Shown here in pieces: positions 8,036 to 14,381 of a stretch of DNA of 14,381 bases; the stretch's first letter is position 1, and every line of letters starts with the position of its first letter. A program made the translations under genes and the position numbers. The notes beneath the pieces were generated by a model, which saw only the letters and a program-made list of their open reading frames with translations, had not been told where the DNA came from and made no database searches. This DNA comes from Deltaproteobacteria bacterium (GTDB lineage Bacteria; Myxococcota_A; UBA9160; SMWR01). The stretch covers positions 1 to 14,381 of the forward strand of contig JAFDAW010000033.1 in NCBI GenBank assembly GCA_019313605.1, read 5' to 3'.

Positions 8036-8039
8036 ATGG

Positions 8040-9164
8040 CTACTCGAAGATGTCCCGCAATTTGTCCAGAAACCCCCGCGATGCCGGCGCAGAGAGGCCG
8101 CCCGACTCCTCGGCCAATTCCTCGAGCAACTCGCGCTGTCGCGTGTTGAGTCGCGTCGGAACTTCCACGTAGACGTGCACCAACTGGTCGCCGCGGCCGG
8201 AGGATCGCAAAGTCGAGACGCCCTTGCCGCGCATGCGCAAAACTTTGCCCGACTGCGTGCCCGCCGGAATCTTCAGCTTGGCCTTCCCATCGAGCGTATC
8301 CACCTCGATTTCGGCGCCGAGAGCCGCCTGAGGAAAGGAAACCGGAGCCGCACAGTGGAGATTGGCCCCATCGCGCTCGAAGCGCTCATCGGGTTTCAGC
8401 GAGATCACGACGTAGAGGTCACCCGGCGGTCCGCCGGAGATCCCAGCCTGCCCCTCGCCGTTGAGCCGCAGCCGCGTCCCCTCGTCGACCCCAGGCGGCA
8501 CGTTGACCGAAATCGTCTGCTCGGCCTCGATCCGCCCGGTACCGCGGCAATCGCGACAGCGGTGCTGGATGATCTCTCCCGCGCCCCCACAGCCCTCGCA
8601 GGGCCGGCTGATCCGGAAGAACCCCTGCTGGAGAATGACCTGGCCACTTCCATTACAGGAGGGGCACGTCTCCGGCTGGGTGCCGGCCTCGGCGCCGCTG
8701 CCCGAGCAGCTCTCGCAGGGGCGCATCTTGGGGATCTTGATCTGGGCCTCGGTGCCCTCGACGACGTCGGCGAGCTCGATGGTGAGGCTGTAGCGGAGGT
8801 CTGCGCCGCGCTGGCCGCGGCCGCGCCGCTGCCCGCCACCACCCCCGCCAAAGATGTCTCCGAAGAGATCGCTGAAGAGATCGGAGAAATTCCCCAGATC
8901 GCCGGAATCCTGGAATCCGCCGCCCCCGGGCCCACCCGCGCCCACGCCCGCGTGGCCGAAGCGGTCGTAGGCCTGTCGCTTCGTGGGATCCGACAAGACC
9001 GCGTAGGCCTCAGAGGCCTCCTTGAAGCGCTCCTCGGCCGCGGGGTCGTCGGGATTGCGGTCGGGATGATCCGCCATCGCCTTCGCGCGATAGGCCTTCT
9101 TGAGCTCGGCGTCGCCGACGTCTCGCGAGACACCCAGAACTTCGTAGTAATCGCGCCGTGCCAA
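8040..9164 (-). CDS. dnaJ: Chaperone DnaJ (Hsp40, type I)
   Basis: DnaJ delivers unfolded clients to DnaK and stimulates its ATPase in the cytoplasm. The 374-residue protein is complete and of normal length: J domain 1-70 with the HPD motif at 33-35, a Gly/Phe-rich linker (about 71-118), a zinc-binding domain with four CxxCxGxG repeats (Cys pairs 150/153, 167/170, 189/192, 203/206), and two C-terminal substrate-binding beta domains. All key residues are intact. The start is TTG at 9164 because the product then begins with the usual ARRDYYEVLGV; GGAG lies eight bases upstream, and a second GGAG sits eight bases further back as part of a repeated GGAGCAC. Its partner dnaK is on the same strand 5 kb away, beyond an oppositely oriented exporter operon. 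The LpoA-like gene follows after 4 bp. Confidence 0.98.
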   Translation of the reverse strand: MARRDYYEVLGVSRDVGDAELKKAYRAKAMADHPDRNPDDPAAEERFKEASEAYAVLSDPTKRQAYDRFGHAGVGAGGPGGGGFQDSGDLGNFSDLFSDLFGDIFGGGGGGQRRGRGQRGADLRYSLTIELADVVEGTEAQIKIPKMRPCESCSGSGAEAGTQPETCPSCNGSGQVILQQGFFRISRPCEGCGGAGEIIQHRCRDCRGTGRIEAEQTISVNVPPGVDEGTRLRLNGEGQAGISGGPPGDLYVVISLKPDERFERDGANLHCAAPVSFPQAALGAEIEVDTLDGKAKLKIPAGTQSGKVLRMRGKGVSTLRSSGRGDQLVHVYVEVPTRLNTRQRELLEELAEESGGLSAPASRGFLDKLRDIFE

Positions 9165-9718
9165 TGGAAGTGCTCCGGTGCTCCAAATTGAGGCTCGCAG
9201 AGGCCGAAAATTGCGCTGACGCAGCCCTTCTGAACCCTAAAAACGCCTCTCAGACCCTGTTTCGCCGAGCGCTACGAACGAGCCGCACATGGGTACATCC
9301 AACCTTCGCGCGCCTCCAGCTCGGAGCGCGCCCACCTTACACGAGACCCTTCGGCCCTTCCAAACCCACGCTTCAGTAGGAGAAACGGTGCGCCGGAAGA
9401 ATCGCAACCGTTCGCACCCCGATAGCCGCCGCAAGGGGCCGCGGCGAATCAGCGAAGCCAATCCTCCTTCTCGAATAATCGCTCCGTAAAACGAACCAAG
9501 CAGCGGCTTGCGCGTACAACTGGGTAGGTGGTGAGCTGACCAGAGAACCACCCGATTGAAATTCGCTAGCGGCGGCGGCATTTCGGGGCAAATTGGCTGG
9601 CCTGGTGCGGCGCCCCTCTTTTCGCCGAGCGCACAGTAAACCCTTTTCGGGACCCAGACGTCTTACAAATGGTGACCGCGGGAATCTGGAAGCACCCGGT
9701 TTCGGGGCGAAGGGCGAA
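9165..9718. other. 554 bp divergent intergenic region between dnaJ and the exporter operon
   Basis: No convincing gene is seen here. The open frames on both strands lack ribosome binding sites, familiar motifs and a coding-like composition. The region must hold the promoter of the plus-strand exporter operon and probably one for dnaJ, but I could not pick out convincing -35/-10 pairs or a CIRCE element. A 13-base sequence, TTTCGCCGAGCGC, occurs twice in the same orientation (9260-9272 and 9620-9632). A short GC-rich hairpin (CGCCGC at 9427-9432 with GCGGCG at 9441-9446, eight-base loop) lies near the middle, without a following T run. Confidence 0.6.
9260..9632 (+). repeat. Pair of 13-base direct repeats in the divergent intergenic region
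   Basis: TTTCGCCGAGCGC occurs at 9260-9272 and again at 9620-9632, 360 bases apart. The first copy is about 100 bases upstream of the dnaJ start and the second about 90 bases upstream of the exporter adaptor start. This symmetric placement would suit a shared regulator site, but chance or a small duplication remain possible. Confidence 0.4.
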
Positions 9719-10828
9719 ATGAATCGATTATTGAAGGTCCTTTTCGGGTTCCTGATCGCCGGTGCTGTGGTCGTCGGTGCCTACAGTTGGATGCAGGGGC
9801 GGGAGCCAGCCACGGGCGGCATCGAACTGATCCCGGTGACCCGCGGCTCGATCGTCGAAAAGGCGGTTGCCGTCGGCCAGATCGAGCCACGGGTGAAGTT
9901 CAGCGTCAAGTCGAAGTTGCCGGGAATCGTGAGCCGCACCATGGTCGACGTCGGCGACCTCGTGGAAGTCGGCGACCCGTTGTTCGACATCGTCCCCGAT
10001 CCGACACCGGGCGAGCTGGTGGAATCGGTACGGCGAGTGGAGGCGGCGCGGTCGGCCTACAAGCGCGCGGAGGCCGACTGGCGGCGTTCCGTCGAACTCT
10101 CTCAGCAGGGAATCCTCTCGGGCGACCAACTCGACGCCACGCGGGAGACGTTCGAGCTTTCCAAGATCGAACTGGCCAGCGCACGAGACAGCCAGCAACT
10201 GACTCGCGACGGACGTATCGACGGCGGCGGCCGGGGCATGGAGTCGATCATCCGGGCGCCGGCCCGCGGCATCGTGCTGCAGCGGCTGGTCGATCCCGGC
10301 GATCCCGTCGTTCCACTGACCTCCTATCAGGAGGGAACGGAACTGGCGACGGTCGCCGACATGTCCGACCTGATCTTCACCGGCACCGTCGATGAGATCG
10401 ACGTCGGCAAATTGAGTGTCGACGTCGTCGCCCGACTGAAGATCGGCGCGCTGCCCGGGCAGGTCGTGACCGGCACGCTCAGCCGCATCGCGCCCCAGGC
10501 AACCGAAAAGGACGGAGCACGGCTGTTCGAAGTCGAGATCGAACTGGATCCCGTTTCCGAGATCGTGCTGCGTGCCGGCTACTCGGCAAACGCCGATCTC
10601 GTCATCCGGGAGAAGACCGACATCTTGATGATCCCCGAACGCCTGGTGCTGTTCGAGGACGATGGCGCGAAGACGTTCGTGGAAATCCCCGGCGAGACGC
10701 CGGATGCGGAACCCGTCAAGGTCGAGATCAAAACCGGGCTGTCCGACGGCCTGAACATCGAAGTGCTTTCGGGATTGAGCGAAGAAAGCCAGGTCGTCCA
10801 GCGGCCTCCACGAGACGTGCTGGGTTAG
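9719..10828 (+). CDS. MacA/HlyD-type periplasmic adaptor (membrane fusion protein) of an ABC exporter
   Basis: The 369-residue protein is an inner-membrane-anchored periplasmic adaptor that would connect the MacB-type permeases encoded next to it to an outer-membrane channel. It has one N-terminal hydrophobic anchor (about 4-23), a lipoyl-like half (about 56-92, with GIVSRTMVDVGDLVEVGDPL), an alpha-helical hairpin (about 97-165), the second lipoyl half (175-212, APARGIVLQRLVDPGDPV), a beta-barrel domain (about 213-298) and a membrane-proximal domain to the C-terminus. The ATG at 9719 is chosen because AAGGG lies four bases upstream and the anchor follows at once; the frame extends to a TTG at 9593, but that stretch is unlike a signal. 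There is no lipobox. It is the first gene of the plus-strand operon, 8 bp before permease 1. The substrate is unknown. Confidence 0.93.
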   Translation: MNRLLKVLFGFLIAGAVVVGAYSWMQGREPATGGIELIPVTRGSIVEKAVAVGQIEPRVKFSVKSKLPGIVSRTMVDVGDLVEVGDPLFDIVPDPTPGELVESVRRVEAARSAYKRAEADWRRSVELSQQGILSGDQLDATRETFELSKIELASARDSQQLTRDGRIDGGGRGMESIIRAPARGIVLQRLVDPGDPVVPLTSYQEGTELATVADMSDLIFTGTVDEIDVGKLSVDVVARLKIGALPGQVVTGTLSRIAPQATEKDGARLFEVEIELDPVSEIVLRAGYSANADLVIREKTDILMIPERLVLFEDDGAKTFVEIPGETPDAEPVKVEIKTGLSDGLNIEVLSGLSEESQVVQRPPRDVLG

Positions 10829-10836
10829 GAATCCGG

Positions 10837-12066
10837 ATGGGTTCTCTCAACACACTGCGACAGCTCATCAGGGATCTGCGTTCGCAAAGGCTGCGCACCT
10901 TCCTGACGACCTTCGGCATCGTCTGGGGAACCATCGCCGTCAGCCTGCTGCTGGCCTTCGGCGAGGGGCTGCATCACCAGATGATCAAGAACGCAGCGGG
11001 TCTGGGCAACGGACTCGTCATCGCCTGGCCCTCGAGTACTTCGATCCCGTTCGAGGGTATGGGCCGCGGGCGGGAGGTGCACCTCGACGAGAGCGACATG
11101 CTGCTGCTCAAACAGCGCTCCCGCGAGATCGACGCGCTCAGCAGCGAGTACAGGGAATGGCTGATTCTGCAGCAGGGCTCAAAGCGGCTCTCGGTAGACG
11201 TCTCGGGGGTTCATCCCTCCTACGGCGAGATGCGTAATGTGATCCCGCGGGCGGGCGGGCGCTTCATCAATCCGATCGATCAGCGGTTGAAGCGAAGAGT
11301 GGCGTTTCTCGGCAACGAGTTGGCGGAGACGCTGTTCGGGGCATCGGACCCCGTCGGGCAGATCATCCGCATCCATGCGTCGCCCTTCACGATCATTGGC
11401 GTGATGCAGCCGAAGATCCAGCAGTCGTCCTACAGCGGACGGGACAAGGAAAAAGTGATCATTCCGGCGACGACGATGCAGATGTTGGCCGGACAGAAGT
11501 ACCTCGAAAACTTCATCTTCACCGCCCGCGATATCGGCCGGACACAGCAGGCCAGCGACGAGGTACTGACCATCCTGGCCGAGAAGCATCGCTTCGATTC
11601 ACAGGACGAGGAAGCGCTGATGTTATGGGACACCAGCGAGCAGGCGCAGTTTCTCAACACTTTCATGTTTGCTTTCCGATTGTTCGTTGGCATCGTTGGA
11701 ATCCTGACTCTGGTCGTCGGCGGGATTGGCGTCAGCAACATCATGAACGTGGTGGTCGAGGAGCGGACCCGCGAGATCGGCATCAAGATGGCGCTCGGCG
11801 CAAAGCCCGGGTCGGTGTTGCGTCAGTTCATGCTGGAGACCCTTGTCATTACCGGTGTCGGCGGGCTCCTGGGTCTGGGGATCGCGTTCGGGATTTGCAG
11901 CGCGGTCCCCGCACTGGGATTCACCGACGTCATCGGCGTACCGACCGTCTCGTCGGTGGTCGCGGGGACGACGGCGCTTCTGCTGGGGTTGATCGGCCTG
12001 GTCGCCGGATTCTTTCCCGCGCGCTCGGCGGCTGCGATGGATCCCGTCGTCGCGATGAAGACCTGA
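10837..12066 (+). CDS. MacB-type ABC exporter permease 1 (MacB_PCD and FtsX domains)
   Basis: This 409-residue membrane protein has the MacB/FtsX layout: TM1 about 21-43, a large periplasmic domain (about 44-272), then TM2 (276-304), TM3 (332-356) and TM4 (371-394). Family marks include the LTLVVGGIGVSNIMN segment (290-304), the cytoplasmic EERTREIGIKMALGA loop (308-322) that contacts the ATPase, and a C-terminal FPARSAAAMDPVVAM. Unlike canonical E. coli MacB it has no fused ATPase domain; a separate ATPase is encoded two genes later. AGGA overlaps the adaptor stop codon and lies six bases before the ATG, so translation is probably coupled. It is clearly a paralogue of the next gene (shared YGE/D-R-IPR-GGRF-NP-D blocks) and the two probably form a heterodimer. 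Mechanotransmission without substrate passage through the membrane is the model for the family. Confidence 0.93.
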   Translation: MGSLNTLRQLIRDLRSQRLRTFLTTFGIVWGTIAVSLLLAFGEGLHHQMIKNAAGLGNGLVIAWPSSTSIPFEGMGRGREVHLDESDMLLLKQRSREIDALSSEYREWLILQQGSKRLSVDVSGVHPSYGEMRNVIPRAGGRFINPIDQRLKRRVAFLGNELAETLFGASDPVGQIIRIHASPFTIIGVMQPKIQQSSYSGRDKEKVIIPATTMQMLAGQKYLENFIFTARDIGRTQQASDEVLTILAEKHRFDSQDEEALMLWDTSEQAQFLNTFMFAFRLFVGIVGILTLVVGGIGVSNIMNVVVEERTREIGIKMALGAKPGSVLRQFMLETLVITGVGGLLGLGIAFGICSAVPALGFTDVIGVPTVSSVVAGTTALLLGLIGLVAGFFPARSAAAMDPVVAMKT

Positions 12067-12078
12067 GGAGCGCAAACA

Positions 12079-13335
12079 GTGTTCAGTCGCCCACTGCTGG
12101 TTCTTCAACTCTTCATGCGCTCTTCGCGGGTGCAGAGGAAGCGGGCGATCCTGACCATCGCCGCGATCGCCTGGGGTTCGCTGTCGTTGTTGCTGCTGCT
12201 TTCCTTCGGCGAGGGGCTGAAGCGGCAGCTGCTCGCCGCCGATTCGGGCCTCGGACGCGGCATCGCCATCATCTGGGCCGGTGAGACGACGCGGCCCTGG
12301 AACGGATTGCCGTCCGGAAGGTGGATTCTCCCGCGGGTCGAGGACATCGAATTGATCTCGCAACGCGTCGAAAACCTCGAAGCCGTGAGCGGCGAGATGC
12401 GACAATGGCAAAGCGCCTACCGCTACGGAAATCACACCGTCAATAGGCGGCTGACAGGCGCCAGCCTCTCCTACGGCGATATCCGCAGCCACATCCCGCG
12501 TTCGGGCGGGCGCTTCCTCAATCCCCTCGATGAAAAGCTGCGCCGCAGGGTGATCTTTCTGGGCCACGAATTGGCGACCGACCTGTTCGGCGCCGAGGAG
12601 CCGGTCGGGCTGTCAATTCTAGTCGACAATGTCCCCTACACCATCGTAGGCGTCATGATCGACAAGCTGCAGAGCGGCACGTACGGCGGACCCGACGCCT
12701 CTCACGGCGTGATTCCGATAACGACCTTCCAAGCGCAGTATGGCGAGAACGAATTGGAGGCCATCGTCGTCAAGCCCCTCCGGGCGGATCTAATGCCAGC
12801 CGTGTTGAAGGGGGTGTACGAGACGCTGGGCGCCAAGTACGGCTTCGACCCCGAGGACGAACGGGCGCTCGCTACCTGGAACACCGTCGAGGGGGCTGTG
12901 TTGATGGACAAGATCATGCTGGGCATCCAGCTGTTTCTCGGGATCATCGGGGCGTTGACCCTCGTCGTCGGCGGCATCGGCGTCGCCAACATCATGTACG
13001 CAGTCGTCAAGGAGCGGACGTCGGAGATCGGGGTGAAGATGGCTCTCGGCGCGCGCCCGGGCTGGATCACCGGGCCGCTGGTTCTGGAAGGATTGACCTA
13101 CACGTTGATCGGCGGCGCGCTGGGACTGATCATGGCCACGGGGCTGGTCATGATCCTCGATTGGATTCCGACCGACGGCAATGAGGCATTGCAGATGTTG
13201 GGCAAACCCACCCTGTCGGTGCCGATCGCGATTTTCAATGCAGCGGTGCTGGGATCGATCGGATTGCTGGCTGGCTATTTCCCCGCGCGACGCGCGGCGC
13301 TCGTCGATCCCGCGGAGACCCTACGTTATGAGTGA
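12079..13335 (+). CDS. MacB-type ABC exporter permease 2, paralogue of permease 1
   Basis: The product has 418 residues and the same plan as permease 1: TM1 about 23-45 (ILTIAAIAWGSLSLLLLLSF), a periplasmic domain to about 275, TM2 at about 280-310 with LTLVVGGIGVANIMY, the coupling loop KERTSEIGVKMALGARPG (311-328), TM3 about 337-360, TM4 about 380-402, and terminal FPARRAALVDP. Blocks such as SYGDIRSHIPRSGGRFLNPL line up with SYGEMRNVIPRAGGRFINPI of permease 1, and the 17 bases coding SFGEGL/AFGEGL (12203-12219 and 10955-10971) are identical, so the pair arose by tandem duplication. The start is GTG at 12079, with GAGGAG eight bases upstream overlapping the previous stop. Its stop overlaps the ATPase gene by 8 bp. 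Confidence 0.93.
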   Translation: MFSRPLLVLQLFMRSSRVQRKRAILTIAAIAWGSLSLLLLLSFGEGLKRQLLAADSGLGRGIAIIWAGETTRPWNGLPSGRWILPRVEDIELISQRVENLEAVSGEMRQWQSAYRYGNHTVNRRLTGASLSYGDIRSHIPRSGGRFLNPLDEKLRRRVIFLGHELATDLFGAEEPVGLSILVDNVPYTIVGVMIDKLQSGTYGGPDASHGVIPITTFQAQYGENELEAIVVKPLRADLMPAVLKGVYETLGAKYGFDPEDERALATWNTVEGAVLMDKIMLGIQLFLGIIGALTLVVGGIGVANIMYAVVKERTSEIGVKMALGARPGWITGPLVLEGLTYTLIGGALGLIMATGLVMILDWIPTDGNEALQMLGKPTLSVPIAIFNAAVLGSIGLLAGYFPARRAALVDPAETLRYE

Positions 13336-14038
13336 AGGCGCGTTCAAACTTCGAGCCCCGGTGCCGACCGGCGACAAAGTCATCCGGATGGAGGGCATCC
13401 GCAAGGTCTACGACACGGGCAAGATCCAGGTCGAGGCGTTGAAGGGCGTGGACCTACAGGTCTGCGCGGGAGAATTCATCGCACTCGTCGGCCCCTCGGG
13501 CTCGGGCAAATCCACATTGATGAACCTGATCGGTTGCCTGGACACACCGACGTCGGGAACCTACGAGCTGCGCGGCGAATCGGTAGCCGGAATGGACAAG
13601 GAGCAGTTGGCCACGATTCGAAATCGCCGGGTCGGCTTCGTCTTCCAGAGCTTCAACCTCTTGCCGCAGATCTCGGCCTTCGAAAACGTCGAGTTGCCTC
13701 TGCTGTTCGGCGGTCTGTCAACGCGCGCGCGACGCGAGAGAGCGACCGAGTTGCTGGAGCGGGTCGGCCTCGCCGACCGCATGGAGCACAAGCCCACCGA
13801 ACTCAGCGGCGGACAGATGCAGCGCGTCGCGATCGCGCGGGCGGTGGCGATGGAGCCGGATATCTTGCTGGCCGACGAACCGACGGGAAACCTCGATTCC
13901 GCATCGGGCCAGGACATCATGAGCCTATTCACCGACCTCTGGACCCAGGGCCGCACGATCATCGTCATCACCCACGACTCGGCCCTCGCCAAACGCGCGG
14001 ACCGCCAGATCGAGATTCACGACGGCAACATCCATTAA
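13328..14038 (+). CDS. ABC transporter ATPase of the MacB/LolD family
   Basis: This 236-residue stand-alone nucleotide-binding subunit would power the permease pair on the cytoplasmic side. All ABC motifs are intact: Walker A GPSGSGKST (55-63), Q-loop Gln107 in FVFQSFNLLP, signature LSGGQMQRVAIARA (159-172), Walker B ILLADEPTGNLD (179-190, catalytic Glu184) and H-loop His216. The ADEPTGNLDS and FQSFNLLP forms are typical of the MacB/LolD/FtsE branch. ATG 13328 overlaps the permease 2 stop (ATGAGTGA, 8 bp), with GGAG about ten bases upstream; a longer frame starting at 13181 only reads permease 2 out of frame. It is the last gene of the operon; a convergent 97 bp gap with a hairpin leads to dnaK. 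Confidence 0.95.
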   Translation: MSEGAFKLRAPVPTGDKVIRMEGIRKVYDTGKIQVEALKGVDLQVCAGEFIALVGPSGSGKSTLMNLIGCLDTPTSGTYELRGESVAGMDKEQLATIRNRRVGFVFQSFNLLPQISAFENVELPLLFGGLSTRARRERATELLERVGLADRMEHKPTELSGGQMQRVAIARAVAMEPDILLADEPTGNLDSASGQDIMSLFTDLWTQGRTIIVITHDSALAKRADRQIEIHDGNIH

Positions 14039-14058
14039 CTGGATCTGAATTGAGGTTC

Positions 14059-14091
14059 CCATTCCAGGAAGCTTCCAGGGCTTCCCAATGG
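14059..14091. terminator. Hairpin in the convergent gap, possible terminator
   Basis: GGAAGC (14067-14072) pairs with GCTTCC (14080-14085) around a seven-base loop, and an outer CCATT (14059-14063) pairs with AATGG (14087-14091) across a small internal loop. It lies 20 bases after the exporter ATPase stop and 45 bases beyond the dnaK stop on the other strand. No T run follows on either strand, so it is not a textbook intrinsic terminator, but its position between converging genes fits a terminator or 3' end-protecting role. Confidence 0.4.
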
Positions 14092-14135
14092 AAAGGCCTC
14101 GAAGGGCTGATGGGCGGGAGGGCCGGCCGCGGAGT

Positions 14136-14381
14136 TTAGTCGGAATCCTCGGACTCATCATCTCCGAGCGCGGCGTAGAGATTCTCGGTCATCTTGTAGG
14201 TAAGAGACGAGAGTTCGTCAACGGCGCTCCGGAGTGCCTCGATGTCCTCGCTGTCCATCGCCGCCCTGGCCTCTTCGAGAGCGGCCTGGATCGGCGCGCG
14301 CTCTTCGTCGCCCACCTGATCGGCGAATTCCTCGAGGGTCCGAACCGTCGAGTAGACCAGGCCATCGGCCTTGTTGGAAAG
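14136..14381 (-). CDS. dnaK: Chaperone DnaK (Hsp70), C-terminal fragment (runs off right edge)
   Basis: Only the last 81 residues are in the window; the frame is open at the right edge and ends at TAA 14138-14136. The segment matches the helical lid of DnaK: NKADGLVYSTVRTLEEFAD aligns with the E. coli lid segment that begins NQADHLLHSTRKQVEE, followed by ALEEARAAMDSEDIEALRSA, ELSSLTYKMTENLYAAL and an acidic tail GDDESEDSD. The tail ends in acidic residues like E. coli DnaK (EEVKDKK) but is not the same. The ATPase and peptide-binding domains are outside. It lies on the same strand as dnaJ, 5 kb upstream of it, with the exporter operon between. The domain could in principle belong to another Hsp70 (HscA), but the dnaJ neighbour favours DnaK. 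Confidence 0.88.
   Translation of the reverse strand, partial: LSNKADGLVYSTVRTLEEFADQVGDEERAPIQAALEEARAAMDSEDIEALRSAVDELSSLTYKMTENLYAALGDDESEDSD

Noticed and set aside
7079..8149. 356-codon plus-strand open frame opposite the LpoA-like gene
   Set aside because: Arg/His-rich mirror frame without motifs or a ribosome binding site.
8016..9191. 391-codon plus-strand open frame opposite dnaJ
   Set aside because: Mirror frame of dnaJ, whose J domain and zinc repeats are intact on the minus strand.
9165..9320. CIRCE element (HrcA operator) upstream of dnaJ
   Set aside because: No TTAGCACTC/GAGTGCTAA inverted repeat could be found on either strand.
9427..9446. GC-rich hairpin as a terminator or small RNA
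   Set aside because: Only a six-base stem and no T run; it lies between divergent genes where a terminator is not expected.
9289..9489. 66-codon plus-strand open frame in the divergent gap
   Set aside because: Composition rich in Arg, Pro and Ser with no motif and no ribosome binding site.
9237..9581. 114-codon minus-strand open frame upstream of dnaJ
   Set aside because: No Shine-Dalgarno sequence before its ATG, mixed codon use, no recognisable motif; treated as intergenic.
9664..9669. TACAAA as a -10 box for the exporter operon
   Set aside because: No acceptable -35 sequence lies 16-19 bases upstream, so the promoter call is not supported.
9593..9718. 42-residue N-terminal extension of the adaptor from TTG 9593
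   Set aside because: The extension is basic and unlike a signal; ATG 9719 has a ribosome binding site and is followed directly by the membrane anchor.

Overview
The window looks like chromosomal DNA from a high-GC Gram-negative bacterium. The Gram-negative assignment rests on a periplasmic adaptor with its ABC exporter, an LpoA-like periplasmic protein, and a chemosensory cluster. The gene set fits a deltaproteobacterial lineage in the broad sense (for example a Myxococcota relative), but that placement is a guess. Non-ATG starts are frequent (GTG or TTG in at least five genes). No insertion sequence, CRISPR array, tRNA or rRNA was seen.

Minus strand, read right to left: the C-terminus of dnaK enters at the right edge (14381-14136). 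After a 5 kb interruption the strand continues with dnaJ (9164-8040), a TTG-started LpoA/YraM-like protein 4 bp downstream (8035-5993), lon (5897-3477), thiL (3445-2471), a transmembrane chemoreceptor (2432-1071), cheW (1074-607), cheY (588-220) and the Hpt end of cheA (216-1, cut by the window edge). Gaps from lon to cheA are -4 to 38 bp, so lon-thiL-mcp-cheW-cheY-cheA could be one transcript. A sigma-32-like promoter candidate precedes lon.

Plus strand: 9719-14038 is a compact four-gene exporter operon made of a MacA/HlyD-type adaptor, two tandem paralogous MacB-type permeases and a separate MacB/LolD-type ATPase. It lies in the opposite orientation exactly between dnaK and dnaJ, two genes that are very often adjacent, so it probably interrupted an ancestral dnaK-dnaJ unit. 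A 554 bp divergent intergenic region (9165-9718) separates dnaJ from the adaptor, and a 97 bp convergent gap with a hairpin separates the ATPase from dnaK.

Together the window holds proteostasis (DnaK, DnaJ, Lon), envelope functions (LpoA-like protein, ABC exporter), thiamine cofactor activation and a chemosensory signalling pathway. Most genes belong to well-known families. The unusual points are the arrangement, the duplicated permease pair, and a chemoreceptor with no periplasmic sensor domain. I did not find a clearly new type of system.
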